The notes under the pieces are model-generated. The model was not told the origin of the DNA. It saw nothing but the letters and a program-made list of their open reading frames with translations, and searched no databases. From Rhizobium sp. NLR16a (GTDB taxonomy: Bacteria; Pseudomonadota; Alphaproteobacteria; Rhizobiales; Rhizobiaceae): a stretch of DNA of 64,000 bases. Below, one piece after another: positions 62,450 through 64,000 of this stretch. The position numbers and the translations under genes were made by a program. How positions within the stretch are numbered: the first letter of the stretch is position 1; every line of letters starts with the position of its first letter. Where the stretch lies: the NCBI RefSeq assembly GCF_017948245.1, contig NZ_CP072865.1, positions 521,501-585,500 on the forward strand. Reading direction: 5' to 3'.

Positions 62450-63459
62450 TGTCCGCCTGCCGGTGGCGCGGACAGCCGCACCGTGACCGGCATCCCCTGC
62501 CGCAGGTCGGGGCCGGGTTTGTCGATGACGATCCTCAGGCGATAGACGAGATCGGTCCTCAGTTCAGGCGTTTCCACCGACTTCGGCGTGAACTCGGCGA
62601 CCGGCGAGATGAAGCCAATGGTGCCTTCATAGGGTCTATCCGGCAGGGTATCGGAGGCGACGGATACTTTCATCCCGGGGTGGATGCGGCCGAGATCGGG
62701 CTCGGCGACGTAGCTGCGCACCCAGACAGGTTCGGTGAGTGAAAGCACGAAGACGGTATCGGCCGGCGAGACGATCGCGCCATTTTCCCGCACCCGCGAG
62801 AGGATGACGCCGTCGTTCGGAGCACGCAATTCGGTGTCTGCGAGCGAGGTTCGGGCCGAGGCGAGTGTGGCCTCGGCGGCCTTCAGCTGGGCGTCGGCGG
62901 CGGCGATATCCTCGACGCGTGAGCCTTCCTGCAGCAGCTTCAGTGCCTCGCTGGCGGATTGCGAGCGGGCGGCGGCCATCGCCTTTGCGGCGGTCGCCTG
63001 GTCGAGGTTCGCTTCGGAAATCGTGCCCTGCGGGCGAAGCTGGCGGGCGCGGTCATAGGCGAGGTTGGCATTCTGCAGATCCGCGAGGCTTTCGTCGTAG
63101 GCAGCTCGCGCTTGGGCGATCTCGGTCGGCCGCGGGCCGGCCTTCAGCTTGTCGAGCGTCGCGCGAAGGGCAGCGGCATTGGCCTCGCCGGAGCGAACGG
63201 CGAATTCATAGGGTGCGGCGTCGAGGTTCGCCAGGACCGTGCCGCTCCTGACGACATCGCCCTCGTCGACGCGCAGTTCGGAGAGGCGGCCGCTGACGCG
63301 GAAGCCGAGCGAGACCTGACGGATATCGACATTGCCGTAAAGGACGAACTCGCGCCGCGCCTCGGGCAACCAGCCGAACCGCTCGGGCAGGCCGTACCAC
63401 CAGGCGGCGGCACCTGCCGCAACCAAGAGAAGGATCGCGAGGGGGAGGATGCGTTTCAT
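62446..63459 (-). CDS. ybhG: HlyD-family secretion adaptor (YbhG-like)
   Basis: 337 residues from ATG 63459; the longer frame is unsupported. Membrane anchor [20 protein letters not shown], biotinyl-lipoyl motif [20 protein letters not shown], a predicted coiled-coil hairpin (residues about 95-200), second half [20 protein letters not shown] and a beta-barrel region [20 protein letters not shown]. Periplasmic adaptor of the exporter, linking to an outer-membrane channel. Coupled to the TetR gene upstream (ATGA, 63456-63459). Confidence 0.9.
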   Translation of the reverse strand: MKRILPLAILLLVAAGAAAWWYGLPERFGWLPEARREFVLYGNVDIRQVSLGFRVSGRLSELRVDEGDVVRSGTVLANLDAAPYEFAVRSGEANAAALRATLDKLKAGPRPTEIAQARAAYDESLADLQNANLAYDRARQLRPQGTISEANLDQATAAKAMAAARSQSASEALKLLQEGSRVEDIAAADAQLKAAEATLASARTSLADTELRAPNDGVILSRVRENGAIVSPADTVFVLSLTEPVWVRSYVAEPDLGRIHPGMKVSVASDTLPDRPYEGTIGFISPVAEFTPKSVETPELRTDLVYRLRIVIDKPGPDLRQGMPVTVRLSAPPAGGQ

Positions 63460-64000
63460 GCTGCGCCTCCTTTCGGCGGGCCGATGACATCGGCCAGTTC
63501 GGCAGCAAGGCCCCGGAGGATTTCCACCTGTTCCGGGCCGAAGGCGTCCCATTCCATCTGGGCGAGTACGGAGGCATGGGCGAAGCGGAAGATGAGGATG
63601 CTGCCGACGAGGTTGAAAGTGCGAAGGCGCACATGTTCGGACGCCGGATCCTCGCCGAGAATGGCGCCGACCAGACGCCGGCCCATTTCGATCATCGGCC
63701 GCATGATGCCTTGATAAACCCGCTTGAAAGCTTCGGTCGGCTCCATCTGCTCGCGGATGAGGAAACGGGCCCAGGGTTCGGATTCCTTGGCGACGAAGAG
63801 CGTCACCATGGTCTGCAGAACCTCGGTCAGGAAGAGTCGGGCGTCGGCTTCCCCGAGCGGCTCGCCGGCTGCGTCGAGCGCCATCAGATGCGCGCCAATG
63901 CGCGCCCGCATGCCGCTGACATGAGCGTCGATCTGCATCATCAGATATTCGGCGGTGGCGATATAGAGGCCTTCCTTACTGCCGAAATAATAGGGAATCG
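63456..64000 (-). CDS. TetR-family repressor, CecR (DUF1956)-like, cut by the right edge
   Basis: Partial: about 180 codons are visible and the frame stays open to base 64000, so the first part of the DNA-binding domain is outside the window. The edge reads [20 protein letters not shown], the end of the helix-turn-helix, followed by the DUF1956 C-terminal domain ([60 protein letters not shown]). In E. coli CecR controls ybhGFSR, and the same order here supports that role. First gene of the coupled exporter operon. Confidence 0.85.
   Translation of the reverse strand, partial: IPYYFGSKEGLYIATAEYLMMQIDAHVSGMRARIGAHLMALDAAGEPLGEADARLFLTEVLQTMVTLFVAKESEPWARFLIREQMEPTEAFKRVYQGIMRPMIEMGRRLVGAILGEDPASEHVRLRTFNLVGSILIFRFAHASVLAQMEWDAFGPEQVEILRGLAAELADVIGPPKGGAA

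Overview
The window looks like a chromosomal segment of a Rhizobium (R. leguminosarum/R. etli group) or a close relative. The evidence is a uniformly high-GC background, the alphaproteobacterial PhyR-NepR-EcfG stress switch with GGAAC-N16/17-CGTT promoters, RirA-type iron boxes (TGA-N9-TCA), a RutR/PydR-type pyrimidine regulator, and the rhizobial urease layout with its non-canonical inserted genes. No rRNA, tRNA, insertion sequence or CRISPR array was seen.

Layout. 1-2.5 kb: the start of a permease-like (probably sensor kinase) gene on the minus strand, and a secreted PAP2 phosphatase. 2.6-8.9 kb: urea ABC importer urtABCDE with an unrelated small gene between urtD and urtE. 9.0-17.5 kb: urease ureD-A-B-C-E-F-G, interrupted by DUF1272, LprI-like, GT29-like, DUF2459 and GGDEF genes and closed by a strong terminator. 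17.6-22.1 kb: an RND efflux pump with its adaptor. 22.5-31.3 kb: an NMT1/THI5-type ABC importer, a cupin, dihydropyrimidinase, an unknown protein, an N-carbamoyl amidase and a RutR-like TetR regulator. The first-step enzyme PreTA of the same reductive pyrimidine pathway lies at 43-45.6 kb. Between these two blocks sits about 11.6 kb of unrelated genes: phytochrome kinase plus heme oxygenase, LysR/alcohol dehydrogenase, rhodanese/FtrA-like regulator, a frameshifted alpha-glucosidase, a possible treS remnant, a DUF6766 protein and TreZ.

46-50.2 kb is the general stress response locus: HWE kinase, PhyR, NepR, EcfG and a DUF883/holin-like pair. EcfG-type promoters can be read in front of the kinase, phyR, the DUF883 operon and the distant DUF1236 gene (58.3 kb), with weaker ones before treZ and the alpha-glucosidase. 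50.2-53.9 kb is an iron/heme locus. A divergent hmu operon has collapsed to an hmuP/hmuV scar, while a secreted-protein gene, tonB, DUF2325, a small unknown gene and an IsdG-type heme monooxygenase gene remain, with two IRO boxes. 53.9-57.8 kb holds DUF423, a truncated hemoglobin, TetR plus SMR efflux, and a ThuA/Gfo-Idh-MocA pair behind a LacI-type operator. 58.4-64 kb is a translationally coupled ybhGFSR-like ABC-2 exporter with a CecR-type repressor that runs off the right edge.

The main theme is nitrogen salvage: urea import and hydrolysis, and pyrimidine degradation that yields ammonia and CO2. Stress, light, iron and efflux functions lie beside it. The most notable signals are the set of EcfG promoters (two divergent -35 elements lie in a perfect inverted repeat at phyR/nepR), a candidate small RNA at 45.96-46.03 kb, the hmu deletion scar with an inverted-repeat junction, and the unknown genes embedded in the urt, ure and pyrimidine operons. 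Family names and regulatory consensus sequences are recalled rather than searched.
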